Counted from the stretch's first letter, positions 35,441-44,487 are shown. The stretch is DNA of 64,000 nt from Moritella sp. JT01 (GCF_001574435.1 NZ_LOCN01000031.1:1-64000), one strand, 5' to 3'. A program made the numbers and translations. The notes: generated from the sequence alone by a model not told the origin.

Positions 35441-36310
35441 TTATTTACACTCTTGGACTGTTTGATTAAGCGAGCTAGATTGTTTGATTAATCGCTCAGG
35501 GTGTTTGATTAATAGATCCTGATTGTAGGATTTGTCATGGTCGGTTAATCCCAATAATTGGCAAACGTTGCCGCAAATATCTGTTTGTTTCATTGCCGTA
35601 GGCTGGTGGCTAAAATGTTCACCGATCACAAACAAAGGCACAGCGCGTTCTTCAGGTAAGATGCCGCCATGTGATTTATCATTGTTCATGCCATGATCAC
35701 TGGTGATCATGATCTGATAGCCTGCTTGTAACCAAACATCCACATAGTTAGACAAAATGATATCTGCGCGACGCGCTGAATTACGGTATTGGCTCGAGTC
35801 CAGTCCAAATTTATGCCCCGCATCATCGATGTTCATCGGGTGGATCAGTAAGAAATCAGGTTGGTGCTGTTGACGTAGATGCTCAGCGTCCAAAAACAAC
35901 ATTTCGTCAGGGTAATGATCAAGGTGATAGAAACAACCATGTTGAATATTCAAACTTGGATCTTGGGTAAAGCGATCGCGCACGGCATTGTAAGGTGCGA
36001 TGTTATATAGCTCGCTCATCCAATGGTAAGCGGCAGCAGCTGTGGTGAGAGAGGCTTGTTTAGCTAAACTAAATATACTGCTATGGTGGGATAGACGAAC
36101 AATATCATTATTGACTATGCCACTTTGTGCTGGCGTTACCCCTGTTAATAAACATTCATACAGCGGGCGCGACATTGATGGTAGTTCGCTGATAATCGGA
36201 TAAAGTGTCGCTCGATCTTGTTCGATTAATGCATTCAAGTAACCCATGCACTCACGGGCTACTTGATGATTAAGACCATCGAGAACAACAAGTATGACTT
36301 TATTGTTCAT
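35441..36310 (-). CDS. Alkaline-phosphatase-fold phosphodiesterase/phosphatase
   Basis: A 289-residue metalloenzyme of the nucleotide pyrophosphatase/phosphodiesterase group of the alkaline phosphatase superfamily. Metal ligands are visible in 'LVVLDGLNHQ', 'IDDAGHKFGLDS', 'TSDHGMNNDKSHGG', and a probable nucleophile in 'SELPSMSRPLYECLLTG'. No signal peptide, so it works in the cytoplasm on material imported by the neighbouring ABC system. It is analogous in position to the PHP hydrolase in the first cluster. The exact ester is unknown. Confidence 0.82.
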   Translation of the reverse strand: MNNKVILVVLDGLNHQVARECMGYLNALIEQDRATLYPIISELPSMSRPLYECLLTGVTPAQSGIVNNDIVRLSHHSSIFSLAKQASLTTAAAAYHWMSELYNIAPYNAVRDRFTQDPSLNIQHGCFYHLDHYPDEMLFLDAEHLRQQHQPDFLLIHPMNIDDAGHKFGLDSSQYRNSARRADIILSNYVDVWLQAGYQIMITSDHGMNNDKSHGGILPEERAVPLFVIGEHFSHQPTAMKQTDICGNVCQLLGLTDHDKSYNQDLLIKHPERLIKQSSSLNQTVQECK

Positions 36311-36339
36311 TCAATTCTCGTTATTTGATATGGTTTTTG

Positions 36340-37389
36340 CTATTTAATATTGATCAGTACGTTTTCTTGCCACTGACGTGGTAATTTACGCGCGCTTTTT
36401 CCCCAGGCCTTAAAGTCTGTTACTGGATGAACATTGGTATATTGTTCATCGGGTAACAATTTCGCTTGAATTGACGCTGGTAAACTCACATTGTTACGGA
36501 TTGGACGTGCGTAGCCTTCGGCTAAATTGATTTGGCCTTGGTCACTGAAGATGTATTCACGCGCAAGTTTTGCTGCATTTGGATTTTTGGCATATTTATT
36601 AATGATGGTGGTGTAACCAGAGATAACGGAACCATCTTGTGGAATCGATACCGTGAAACGGTTACGATCAATTTTATCGCGATAGCTCAGCGCATTAAAG
36701 TCCCAAAGAATGCCGACTTCAACTTCGCCTTTTTCAAGATTAGCGACAACAGGATTATTAAATGATAGGCGACCTTGCTTTGCGAGTGTCGCGAAAAATT
36801 TAAGGGCCGGTTTCAGGTTATTTTCACTACCACCTAGGGCAAATGCAGCAGCTAGGACTGCATTATTTGCTTGTGATGCGACGCCTACGTCACCGACAGT
36901 GACTCTATAATCACCTTTTAAGATATCGTCCCATGATTTAGGCGGGTTTTTTACTAAGTTATTATTAGAGATAAATGAGATGGTGCCAGTATAAGCAAGT
37001 GCCCAGTGACCATCTTTATCTTTAGCCCAATTGGGTATGCTATCCCATGTGCTTGGTTTATACGCTTGTGTTACGCCTTTTTTTACTGCTATACGCGCAA
37101 AAGCAAATCCTACATCACCGATATCTGCGGTTGCATTGTGTTTTTCGGCTGCAAATTTTGCAACTTCTTGTGCTGAACTCATATCCGTATCTTGGTGTTT
37201 TAAGCCATATATAGTACTCAGATCACTCCAAGTACCTTTCCAGTTCGCCCAGCTATCCGGCATGCCGACACTGTATACAGCGCCTTCTTTTTTTGCAGCG
37301 ACAATAATTGAATCAAGATTGTCATCCGCATTAACTGCTGTTGTCATCAAGCTTACGATTAATGTAGTACTGGTTAGCAACGTTTTCAT
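36340..37389 (-). CDS. ABC transporter substrate-binding protein, Fbp/PhnS-like
   Basis: A 349-residue periplasmic protein. Signal peptide MKTLLTSTTLIVSLMTTAVNA, then 'DDNLDSIIVAAKKEGAVYSVGMPDSWANW', characteristic of the SBP_bac_6/8-type proteins for iron(III) or 2-aminoethylphosphonate. Later motifs 'GVASQANNAVLAAAFALGG' and 'AAKLAREYIFSDQGQINLAEGYARPIRN' fit. It is the first gene of the cluster, 52 bases downstream of a Pho box, with AGGA ahead of the ATG. Phosphate-starvation control and two downstream esterases favour an organophosphate or phosphonate ligand. Confidence 0.88.
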   Translation of the reverse strand: MKTLLTSTTLIVSLMTTAVNADDNLDSIIVAAKKEGAVYSVGMPDSWANWKGTWSDLSTIYGLKHQDTDMSSAQEVAKFAAEKHNATADIGDVGFAFARIAVKKGVTQAYKPSTWDSIPNWAKDKDGHWALAYTGTISFISNNNLVKNPPKSWDDILKGDYRVTVGDVGVASQANNAVLAAAFALGGSENNLKPALKFFATLAKQGRLSFNNPVVANLEKGEVEVGILWDFNALSYRDKIDRNRFTVSIPQDGSVISGYTTIINKYAKNPNAAKLAREYIFSDQGQINLAEGYARPIRNNVSLPASIQAKLLPDEQYTNVHPVTDFKAWGKSARKLPRQWQENVLINIK

Positions 37390-37698
37390 TATCTCTATCT
37401 TCCTAGACAGGTGAGTAAGTTCGTTGTGTATGTTATGTCTTTTTTGTGACAGTTTTTGTGGGTTTTTATGACAGTTTTATGAAAGTGTGGTGACAATAAA
37501 TAGTATTTAAATAAGGCGGTATTTTAAATATCAATGTCTATATTCAGGGTAATACTCTGCTATTCAAAGGTTTAGTGGCAGGTATGACCTTTCGTTTGAT
37601 TGCTATTTAGATTTATATTGTTGTGCTGTATGATTGCGAAAATCAGTCGTAACAAAAGGTTGAACTAATAAGGATGTGAATGTTCATTAAGTTTATTA
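37390..37698. other. 309-bp divergent region with Pho box
   Basis: Holds the promoter of the leftward phosphate-ester import cluster (Pho box 37442-37496, candidate -10 TAACAT just downstream) and of the rightward Cache-domain gene. No coding frame seen. Confidence 0.6.
37442..37496 (-). promoter_or_regulatory. Pho box, five 11-bp units
   Basis: Read on the minus strand in 11-mers, the units are TTGTCACCACA, CTTTCATAAAA, CTGTCATAAAA, ACCCACAAAAA and CTGTCACAAAA. The PhoB consensus is CTGTCAT plus a 4-base A+T spacer, repeated every 11 bases. The second and third units form a near-perfect box. Confidence 0.85.
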
Positions 37699-38277
37699 AT
37701 GTTAAAAACAATATCACTAGAAAAAAAATTGCTATTAATAGCAGGTAGCCTGTCTTTCGTATTTGTTATGTTGAGCACAAGTTATTTTTTATATGTACGT
37801 AATAATGTTATCGATGACCGTCGCGATGCATTGGCACCTCGCATCAATTTTATCGGTACTATCATCAATGGTTACTATCAGCAATATCTTGATGGTGAGT
37901 TAGGGCTAGTCGACGCGCAATCGCAGGCTATTGATAAAATACACCAAATAAATAAAGACAATGATAATTACATTTTTGTGTTTAGGGATGATTATCTCTT
38001 ACTTGAATCCATTAACCGTTCTGTCTTGCGTAATCAGAATGTCAAAGAGATCAAGGATATTAAAGGTGTAAAGCTCTATCAGCTGTTACATACAGCAGCG
38101 GTAGCGAGAGCGAATGGGGGTTATTCTCATTATTATGCTTATTCTAAAGTTTCACATGAAGAGCAGGAAAAAATTTCCTACTCTGAGTATTTTGCCCCTT
38201 GGGGTTGGATCTATGGTGAGGGTATGTATATTAATGATGTCGATGAGTCTATTCTCAAGATGCTGACCTCATACTAG
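37699..38277 (+). CDS. Orphan single-Cache sensor protein
   Basis: A 192-residue protein: a cytoplasmic N-terminus, one helix (about 10-30), then a periplasmic single Cache domain of the type found in methyl-accepting chemotaxis proteins ('DNYIFVFRDDYLLLESINRSVLRNQNVKEIKD' and 'PWGWIYGEGMYINDVD'). It stops right after the Cache domain, so HAMP and signalling modules and the second helix are missing, and no continuation is seen downstream. It could be a decayed chemoreceptor or a stand-alone ligand-binding protein. It is divergent from the Pho-regulated cluster. Confidence 0.75.
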   Translation: MLKTISLEKKLLLIAGSLSFVFVMLSTSYFLYVRNNVIDDRRDALAPRINFIGTIINGYYQQYLDGELGLVDAQSQAIDKIHQINKDNDNYIFVFRDDYLLLESINRSVLRNQNVKEIKDIKGVKLYQLLHTAAVARANGGYSHYYAYSKVSHEEQEKISYSEYFAPWGWIYGEGMYINDVDESILKMLTSY

Positions 38278-38305
38278 TCTCGAGATTTTCATATATATTG
38301 TCATC

Positions 38306-38333
38306 ATAAAACCTTAGCCTGCTGGGGTTTTGT
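38306..38333 (+). terminator. Terminator-like hairpin after Cache gene
   Basis: AAAACC (38308-38313) pairs with GGTTTT (38326-38331), flanked by one wobble and one further pair, and T-rich sequence follows. It is 28 bases after the Cache stop and weakly resembles the dispersed hairpin family of the first 10 kb. Confidence 0.4.
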
Positions 38334-38494
38334 TGTTTATGGCCATTAGAATTGCTGACTGGTAGGATGAACAGAGCGCGCAATTCGACGAAAATAGTTG
38401 CCGTTATGGTTGCCAGCGAATGATATCACTAGGTAGACTACTAGCTTGGGTATATATATTCAAATAGTGAGTTTAGCGCGACAAGGAGTTGCAA

Positions 38495-39109
38495 ATGTTG
38501 GTCTATAGCCTAGAAATGATATGTATTGTTGCGTTTGCGCTCAGTGGGGTATTGGTCGAGTCTAATCGCGGTAAAGATATTGTCAGCATCGTGATGCTAG
38601 GTTGGATCACGGCATTAGGCGGCGGCACATTACGTGATCTTATTTTGTCAGCTGAGATGATATTTTGGATCCGCGACCCCAGTTATTTTTGGACCGCGTT
38701 GTCGAGTGCTATTATCGGCTTTTTCAGCATTACCCATATCCGTAAGAATAGCCTCAACAAACTCATTATTATGTTTGATACTATCGGCGTATCGCTATTC
38801 TCGATATTAGTCACCCAACAATTATACAGTGCTGGTTACGCGGCTTATGTTTCGGTATCAATGGGCATAGTCACTGCGATCTTTGGTGGGGTATTACGGG
38901 ATATTCTGGCTCACCGCCAAACCTTGTTTAATAATACCGAACTGTACGCAAGCCCGGTTATTTTAGGCTGTTGCCTGTATATATTATTGGTTAACTTGCA
39001 GGTTGATATAACATTGGCTGCGTTGACGTGTATGGTATTAATCGTCTCTATGCGTTTGTATATAGTGGTAAAACAGATCCGTTTTCCCGCATTTCTATTA
39101 TTAAAATAA
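38495..39109 (+). CDS. TRIC/UPF0126-family membrane protein
   Basis: A 204-residue membrane protein with two homologous three-helix UPF0126 units, each carrying a Gly-rich turn (ALGGGTLRDL and IFGGVLRDIL). The family includes prokaryotic TRIC cation channels, and some members have been linked to glycine transport. The ATG at 38495 is chosen over a TTG at 38489, because AAGGAG (38483-38488) lies 6 bases upstream. Stand-alone gene. Confidence 0.88.
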   Translation: MLVYSLEMICIVAFALSGVLVESNRGKDIVSIVMLGWITALGGGTLRDLILSAEMIFWIRDPSYFWTALSSAIIGFFSITHIRKNSLNKLIIMFDTIGVSLFSILVTQQLYSAGYAAYVSVSMGIVTAIFGGVLRDILAHRQTLFNNTELYASPVILGCCLYILLVNLQVDITLAALTCMVLIVSMRLYIVVKQIRFPAFLLLK

Positions 39110-39233
39110 CCGTGCTGATTTATGATGAGGTATTGTCGTAATAGTAAATTATTGTAATGAACGGGTGTATATCTAAGCTAGTATCTTAAAGTACGGTGGT
39201 AATAATGCGGATTAAAAGTGGTGACAAGAAACG

Positions 39234-39686
39234 ATGATGAATAAACCTTCGACAAAACCAAGTACAACAGAGTCTGGCGATATGGTTAGTGAACCAATAG
39301 TGGCTGAAAACTTTTTAGTCTCGCAGCCATGGCGGGCATTATTGCTGTGTGCTGGCTGCCTTGCGGTGAGTCTTGGCGTGCTCGGTATATTTCTACCTCT
39401 ATTACCCACAGTGCCATTTTTATTGTTAGCGGCGGCGTGTTTTAGTCGTTCTTCACGAAAATTACAGTTGTGGCTGTTTAACCATCGCTATCTCGGACCG
39501 TACTTAACCAATTATTTATTGCGTAAAGGCATCAGTAAAAAGCAGCTGTTGAGTTCACTTTTCAGCATGTGGATTGCGATGTTATTAGCGATATATTTTG
39601 CCCCTATCTGGGCGGTAAAAATATTCTTATTAGTCACGGCTTGTCTTGTTAGTCGTCACCTTCTATCCTTACAACGATTGCCGTAA
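39234..39686 (+). CDS. ybaN: DUF454 (YbaN-family) inner-membrane protein
   Basis: A 150-residue protein. A polar N-terminal 35 residues precede the DUF454 core: 'RALLLCAGCLAVSLGVLGIFLPLLPTVPFLLLAAACFSRSSRKLQLWLFNHRYLGPYL' and two more helices. E. coli YbaN is the best-known relative, with no established function; this one has a longer N-terminus. Two adjacent ATG codons (39234 and 39237) are both possible starts. It is 185 bases upstream of putA on the same strand. Confidence 0.8.
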   Translation: MMNKPSTKPSTTESGDMVSEPIVAENFLVSQPWRALLLCAGCLAVSLGVLGIFLPLLPTVPFLLLAAACFSRSSRKLQLWLFNHRYLGPYLTNYLLRKGISKKQLLSSLFSMWIAMLLAIYFAPIWAVKIFLLVTACLVSRHLLSLQRLP

Positions 39687-39871
39687 TCACCAGTTTTATG
39701 ATTTTTATATGGCATTTGGGCTGAAATTTCCGCATAAACTGAAGTGAAATACTAATTATTTTATATAAAACGCATTTTCTTTCTAGATCTGCTAACTAAC
39801 TCATATTATTTTTGTATCTTTAATGTAACACTCCCGCAGCATTAAATTTCGTAAGTTAAGAGGCCCTTGGT

Positions 39872-42800
39872 ATGTTTAAAGCGTTAGATGCACTTTCTCC
39901 GTCGTTTATAGATCGTCCATTGGATGAACTTTGGCAGTTAATATCTCCTTTGTATATGGTTGATGAGTCAAAATGGTTAGCAGAATTGTTACCAATGGCA
40001 CGCCCATCTGCAGAAGAAAAATCTCAGATCACCACCAATGCAACTGTGTTAATTGAACGCGTGCGCGCTGATAAACAAGCCATCCAAATGATTGATGCCT
40101 TGTTACTGGAATACAGCCTAGATACCAAAGAAGGTATTTTGTTGATGTGTCTTGCTGAAGCATTGATGCGTATTCCGGATGCGGCAACAGCAGATGCATT
40201 AATCCGTGACAAATTAAGCGTTGCAGATTGGAAGTCACATCTAAAAAACTCGGATTCGACATTTGTGAATGCATCCACTTGGGGACTATTACTGACAGGT
40301 AAAGTGGTCAGCATGGATCGCAAAGACACTAAGTCGGCGAGCAGCACCATTAGCCGATTAGTAAATAAAGTATCCGAACCTATTATTCGCCAAGCGATGA
40401 ACCAAGCCATGAAGATCATGGGACACCAATTTGTATTGGGTCGTAACATTGTTGAAGCGCAAAAAAATAGCCGTTCATTTCGAGATAAAGGTTTTACCTA
40501 TTCGTTTGATATGTTGGGTGAATCGGCATTAACAACCGCCGATGCGAAGAAATATTTTAATGATTACATCAAAGCCGTCGAATCGGTGGGCGGCAACAAA
40601 TACGGCAACGACAAAACGCCTTCGCCAACAGTTTCAATTAAGTTATCTGCATTGCACCCGCGTTATGAAGTGGCTAACGAAGCACGTGTGATGACTGAAA
40701 TGCACGACACTGTATTAGAATTACTATTACGTGCACGTGATTTAGATGTTGGCATTACTATCGATGCGGAAGAAGCTGACCGTTTAGAGTTATCTTTAGC
40801 ATTATTTGAAAAACTGTACCGTCATCCAAAATTACAAGGTTGGGGTAAATTCGGTATCGTAGTTCAGGCCTATTCAAAGCGTGCCCTGCCAACCTTAGTT
40901 TGGCTCGCCGCATTAGCTAAAGAGCAGGGCGATGTGATCCCGCTGCGCTTAGTTAAAGGTGCTTATTGGGATACTGAACTTAAATTATCACAGCAAAATG
41001 GCTATGATGCTTATCCCGTTTATACTCGCAAAGAAGCCACGGACGTTGCCTATTTAGCGTGTGCGCGCTTCTTGTTAAGTGAGCAAATTCGCGGTTGTAT
41101 CTATCCACAGTTTGCCAGTCACAATGCGCACACTGTATCAGCAATTGCGACCATGGCTGAGCATAAAGAATTTGAATTCCAGCGTTTACATGGCATGGGT
41201 GATGCGCTGTATAACCACGCATTAGAGATCTATGGAATAAATGTTCGTATTTACGCACCAGTGGGTAGCCATAAAGATTTGTTACCATACTTGGTTCGCC
41301 GTTTATTAGAAAATGGTGCAAACAGCTCGTTTGTGCATCGCTTAGTTGATGCCGATTGCCCGATTACGGAATTAACAGAACATCCGGTTGATACCTTAGA
41401 AAGTCGTCCGACATTACATAACAGTTTGATCCCATTGCCGACTAAGATCTTTGCCGGACGTAAAAACTCATGCAACATCAATGTTGATATCATCAGTGAA
41501 ATTACGCCGTTTAATACCGAGTTAAGCTTACAGATGCAAAAAACCTGGCAAGCAGCACCTGTGGTTAATGGGCAAGTGATCACCACTGAATTAGACAATG
41601 CAAAACCAGTCAGCGCCCCTTACGACCGCCGTATCCACGTCGGTCAAGTATTGTGGTCAACACCTGCAGACGTCACAAAAGCATTAGATACCGCTGCGGA
41701 TTATTTCCCAACATGGTCAGCAGTTCCAGTGGCGGAGCGTGCAGCATGTTTAAATAAAGTCGCTGATTTACTGGAATCGAACTTAGCTGAATTAGTGGCG
41801 TTATGTCATAAAGAAGCCGGTAAAACGATTCACGACAGCTTAGATGAAGTGCGTGAAGCGGTGGATTTCTGTCGTTACTACGCAATGCAAGCCACTGAAA
41901 ACTTCTCGGTAGCAAAAAACCAAGTACGTTTTGATGGTATCGCTCAGCAAGTAACGCGTCAGGGACAAGGTGTGTTTGTTTGTATCAGTCCTTGGAACTT
42001 CCCTCTGGCTATTTTTCTTGGTCAAGTTGCGGCTGCATTGGTGGCGGGTAATACTGTTATCGCGAAACCAGCAGAGCAAACCAGTTTGATTGCGGCGCGT
42101 ACCATGGAATTAATGTTAGAAGCAGGTCTGCCTAAAGAAGCTGTGCACTTATTGCCTGGTGGCGGTGCTGCGGTTGGTTCTCTGCTGACATCTGACGAGC
42201 GTATTGCTGGTGTAGTATTCACGGGTTCAACAGAAACGGCGCAGGTCATTAACCGTGCATTGGCCAAGCGTGATACTAACGTAGCGACGCTGATTGCTGA
42301 AACGGGTGGTCAAAACACCATGATCGTTGACAGTACAGCACTGCCAGAACAAGTGGTTCGTGATGTGATGCGCTCTGCGTTTGCTTCTGCGGGTCAACGC
42401 TGTTCAGCACTGCGTGTATTGTTTGTGCAAGAAGATATTGCTGACCGTATTACCACCTTGATCCAAGGTGCAATGCAAGAATTACATATTGGTCTACCGC
42501 AACATCATCATACCGATGTGGGTCCGGTGATTGATTTACTTGCTAAGAACAAACTGCAAGCGCACATTGATAAAATGCGTGCGATAAGCAAACTAGTCGG
42601 TGAAGTAAGTCTGACTGACGAATGTAACTTTGGTGACTTTATTGCGCCAATCGCATTTGAAATTAACAGCATTAATCAGCTAGAGAACGAACAGTTCGGT
42701 CCTATTTTACATATCGTGCGTTATAAAGCCGCTGATTTAAACAATGTGATTGCTGAGATTAATGCGACAGGCTTTGGTTTAACGATGGGGATCCACAGTC

Positions 42801-42988
42801 GTAATGAACGTACTTATACTGATATCGAACGCCAAATAAAAGTGGGTAACTGCTACATCAACCGTGACCAAGTTGGTGCTGTTGTTGGTGTACAACCATT
42901 CGGTGGTCAAGGTTTATCAGGTACGGGTCCAAAAGCGGGTGGTCCACATTATCTATATCGTTTCACTAAGCAAGTTGTTAGCGCTTAA
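39872..42988 (+). CDS. putA: Bifunctional proline dehydrogenase / P5C dehydrogenase
   Basis: A 1038-residue enzyme that converts proline to glutamate. An alpha-helical arm leads to the FAD-dependent proline dehydrogenase barrel ('SIKLSALHPRYE', 'RLVKGAYWD', 'YPQFASHNAHT'), then the NAD-dependent aldehyde dehydrogenase with 'SPWNFPLAIFLGQ', 'VFTGSTETA', 'ETGGQN' and the catalytic Cys844 ('SAGQRCSALR'). It lacks the N-terminal ribbon-helix-helix repressor domain of E. coli PutA, so it cannot regulate itself that way. The C-terminal ALDH-like domain of long PutAs is also missing but is encoded separately 31 bases downstream. Confidence 0.97.
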   Translation: MFKALDALSPSFIDRPLDELWQLISPLYMVDESKWLAELLPMARPSAEEKSQITTNATVLIERVRADKQAIQMIDALLLEYSLDTKEGILLMCLAEALMRIPDAATADALIRDKLSVADWKSHLKNSDSTFVNASTWGLLLTGKVVSMDRKDTKSASSTISRLVNKVSEPIIRQAMNQAMKIMGHQFVLGRNIVEAQKNSRSFRDKGFTYSFDMLGESALTTADAKKYFNDYIKAVESVGGNKYGNDKTPSPTVSIKLSALHPRYEVANEARVMTEMHDTVLELLLRARDLDVGITIDAEEADRLELSLALFEKLYRHPKLQGWGKFGIVVQAYSKRALPTLVWLAALAKEQGDVIPLRLVKGAYWDTELKLSQQNGYDAYPVYTRKEATDVAYLACARFLLSEQIRGCIYPQFASHNAHTVSAIATMAEHKEFEFQRLHGMGDALYNHALEIYGINVRIYAPVGSHKDLLPYLVRRLLENGANSSFVHRLVDADCPITELTEHPVDTLESRPTLHNSLIPLPTKIFAGRKNSCNINVDIISEITPFNTELSLQMQKTWQAAPVVNGQVITTELDNAKPVSAPYDRRIHVGQVLWSTPADVTKALDTAADYFPTWSAVPVAERAACLNKVADLLESNLAELVALCHKEAGKTIHDSLDEVREAVDFCRYYAMQATENFSVAKNQVRFDGIAQQVTRQGQGVFVCISPWNFPLAIFLGQVAAALVAGNTVIAKPAEQTSLIAARTMELMLEAGLPKEAVHLLPGGGAAVGSLLTSDERIAGVVFTGSTETAQVINRALAKRDTNVATLIAETGGQNTMIVDSTALPEQVVRDVMRSAFASAGQRCSALRVLFVQEDIADRITTLIQGAMQELHIGLPQHHHTDVGPVIDLLAKNKLQAHIDKMRAISKLVGEVSLTDECNFGDFIAPIAFEINSINQLENEQFGPILHIVRYKAADLNNVIAEINATGFGLTMGIHSRNERTYTDIERQIKVGNCYINRDQVGAVVGVQPFGGQGLSGTGPKAGGPHYLYRFTKQVVSA

Positions 42989-43019
42989 GCTGCGTCATTG
43001 TAAATTAAGGAGTTAAACC

Positions 43020-43757
43020 ATGGTTGTAGAAAAAAAATTAGTTCAGACGCAGCATCTGATTGAAACTGGCCTTTGTGCGTGGCAGAGCTGGAATGAACAG
43101 GGTGTCATTGCCCGTGCTGAGTTGATTGCAAAATGGGCTGAGATCATTAGCCAAGAAGCAGCATTAGGTAAACTTGCGGGTGAAATGGCGAAATATCAAA
43201 AACACCAAGCAATTACGTTATTGGGCGATGAAAAATTAATGCCAGGGCCGACAGGTGAAGTGAACGAACTTTACAGTGCCGGACGTGGATTATTTATTGT
43301 CGCAGCAACAGATGCTGAGCAAAGTAGCAGTATTAACGCCATTGTGGGTCATGTGAGTGCAGCGTTATTAGCGGGTAATACCTTGGTATTGGCATTACCA
43401 CAAGCGCAGCAAGCATTGCAATTTGTGTTGCTTAATACACTGCATGCCGCGGGTATTCCTGAACTTGTCGTGCAGGGCGCTGAGGAAACTGAGTTAACGG
43501 CACTGATTGAATCTCCAAAAGTAGCGGGTGTTGCGTTTACCGGGGATGAAAAAACCGCGCAAACGATTAACCGTACTTTGTCTACTCGTGATGGTTTATT
43601 GGCGCAGTTAGTGGCTGAAGTGAGTGGCTGTGCATTGGCTTACGTCACAGATGATCACTTTATCTTACGCTTTATTACCGAGCGTACCCGTACTATTAAT
43701 ATTACGGCTGTGGGTGGTAATGCAATCTTGTTAGAGCTCGGTGGCGGTGACCATTAA
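43020..43757 (+). CDS. Stand-alone C-terminal ALDH-like domain of PutA
   Basis: A 245-residue protein with weak ALDH-superfamily character ('GHVSAALLAGNTLVLALPQA', 'GVAFTGDEKTAQTINRTLSTRDG') but no catalytic Cys loop. It ends ERTRTINITAVGGNAILLELGG, which corresponds to the conserved C-terminal motif of trifunctional PutA (E-R-T-x-T-x-N-x-T-A-x-G-G-N). In long PutAs this domain shapes the dimer and covers the substrate tunnel; here it is a separate chain 31 bases after putA, with AAGGAG ahead of the ATG. It probably binds PutA. A 14-bp hairpin follows. Confidence 0.85.
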   Translation: MVVEKKLVQTQHLIETGLCAWQSWNEQGVIARAELIAKWAEIISQEAALGKLAGEMAKYQKHQAITLLGDEKLMPGPTGEVNELYSAGRGLFIVAATDAEQSSSINAIVGHVSAALLAGNTLVLALPQAQQALQFVLLNTLHAAGIPELVVQGAEETELTALIESPKVAGVAFTGDEKTAQTINRTLSTRDGLLAQLVAEVSGCALAYVTDDHFILRFITERTRTINITAVGGNAILLELGGGDH

Positions 43758-43802
43758 TTGCTAGCGCGATTCACAGTAAAATTGATCGTGTAATATGAAT
43801 AC

Positions 43803-43838
43803 CCCATATCAGGTACGCATTTGAGTACCTGATATGGG
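43803..43838. repeat. Perfect 14-bp hairpin after putA unit
   Basis: CCCATATCAGGTAC (43803-43816), 8-base loop, GTACCTGATATGGG (43825-43838). It could terminate putA transcripts, but no T-run follows. Confidence 0.6.
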
Positions 43839-43886
43839 ACTCCTATCAGTGTAAGTTCCTTTATTTAGTAGTATCATCAGCCTCAT

Positions 43887-43936
43887 TGTCTTAAGTTATC
43901 ATTTATAAACTTGTGTCTTAAGTTATTATTTGTAAA
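43887..43936. repeat. Direct repeat upstream of mgsA
   Basis: Two 23-bp copies (43887-43909 and 43914-43936) beginning TGTCTTAAGTTAT and ending TAAA, differing at two positions, with a 27-bp period. The second copy ends 17 bases before the mgsA start. Confidence 0.75.
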
Positions 43937-43953
43937 TTAAAAGTAGGTCACTG

Positions 43954-44418
43954 ATGCAAAAAACTACCCGTTGCATGGCAGCTAACAAACGTATCGCGCT
44001 TGTAGCCCATGATCACATGAAATCAGATTTGATTGCTTGGTCAAAAGCACGTGCTGAGATTCTCCAAAAACACGATTTATTCGGTACTGGCACCACAGCC
44101 ACATTATTGACTAAACACGTTGAATTACCTGTTAAAGCATTGTTGAGCGGACCTATGGGGGGCGATCAACAGCTTGGCGCTATGATTGCAGAAGGCGAGA
44201 TTGATATGATGATCTTTTTCTGGGACCCTATGAATGCAGTGCCACACGATCCGGATGTAAAAGCATTATTGCGTTTAGCAGCAGTGTGGAATATTCCGGT
44301 GGCAACCAATCCAGCCACGGCTGATTTCATTATTGATTCTATTCATTCCAGTAGCAAATACGAATATGCAGTGCCTGATTACGAAGGTTATTTAGCAGAG
44401 CGTATTAGCGAGCTATAA
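43954..44418 (+). CDS. mgsA: Methylglyoxal synthase
   Basis: A 154-residue cytoplasmic enzyme that converts dihydroxyacetone phosphate to methylglyoxal and phosphate, a bypass of lower glycolysis under phosphate limitation. The MGS fold motifs are all present: '[14 protein letters not shown]', 'GTGTTATLL', the catalytic '[10 protein letters not shown]', '[22 protein letters not shown]' and 'ATNPATADF'. Monocistronic. Two 23-bp direct repeats before the start may be regulatory. Confidence 0.97.
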   Translation: MQKTTRCMAANKRIALVAHDHMKSDLIAWSKARAEILQKHDLFGTGTTATLLTKHVELPVKALLSGPMGGDQQLGAMIAEGEIDMMIFFWDPMNAVPHDPDVKALLRLAAVWNIPVATNPATADFIIDSIHSSSKYEYAVPDYEGYLAERISEL

Positions 44419-44487
44419 CGTAGTAAATAACGATTTTTTGGCATAACAGAAAATAACGATTGTTTTGAAATAAACAGTATGAAAGGT

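Noticed and set aside
40024-40449. 141-codon reverse-strand frame inside putA
   Set aside because: It is entirely within the proline-dehydrogenase coding sequence, with no start context or domain.
43020-43757. Truncated aldehyde dehydrogenase pseudogene
   Set aside because: The frame is intact with its own AAGGAG site, and its end matches the conserved PutA C-terminal motif, so it is better read as a functional detached domain.
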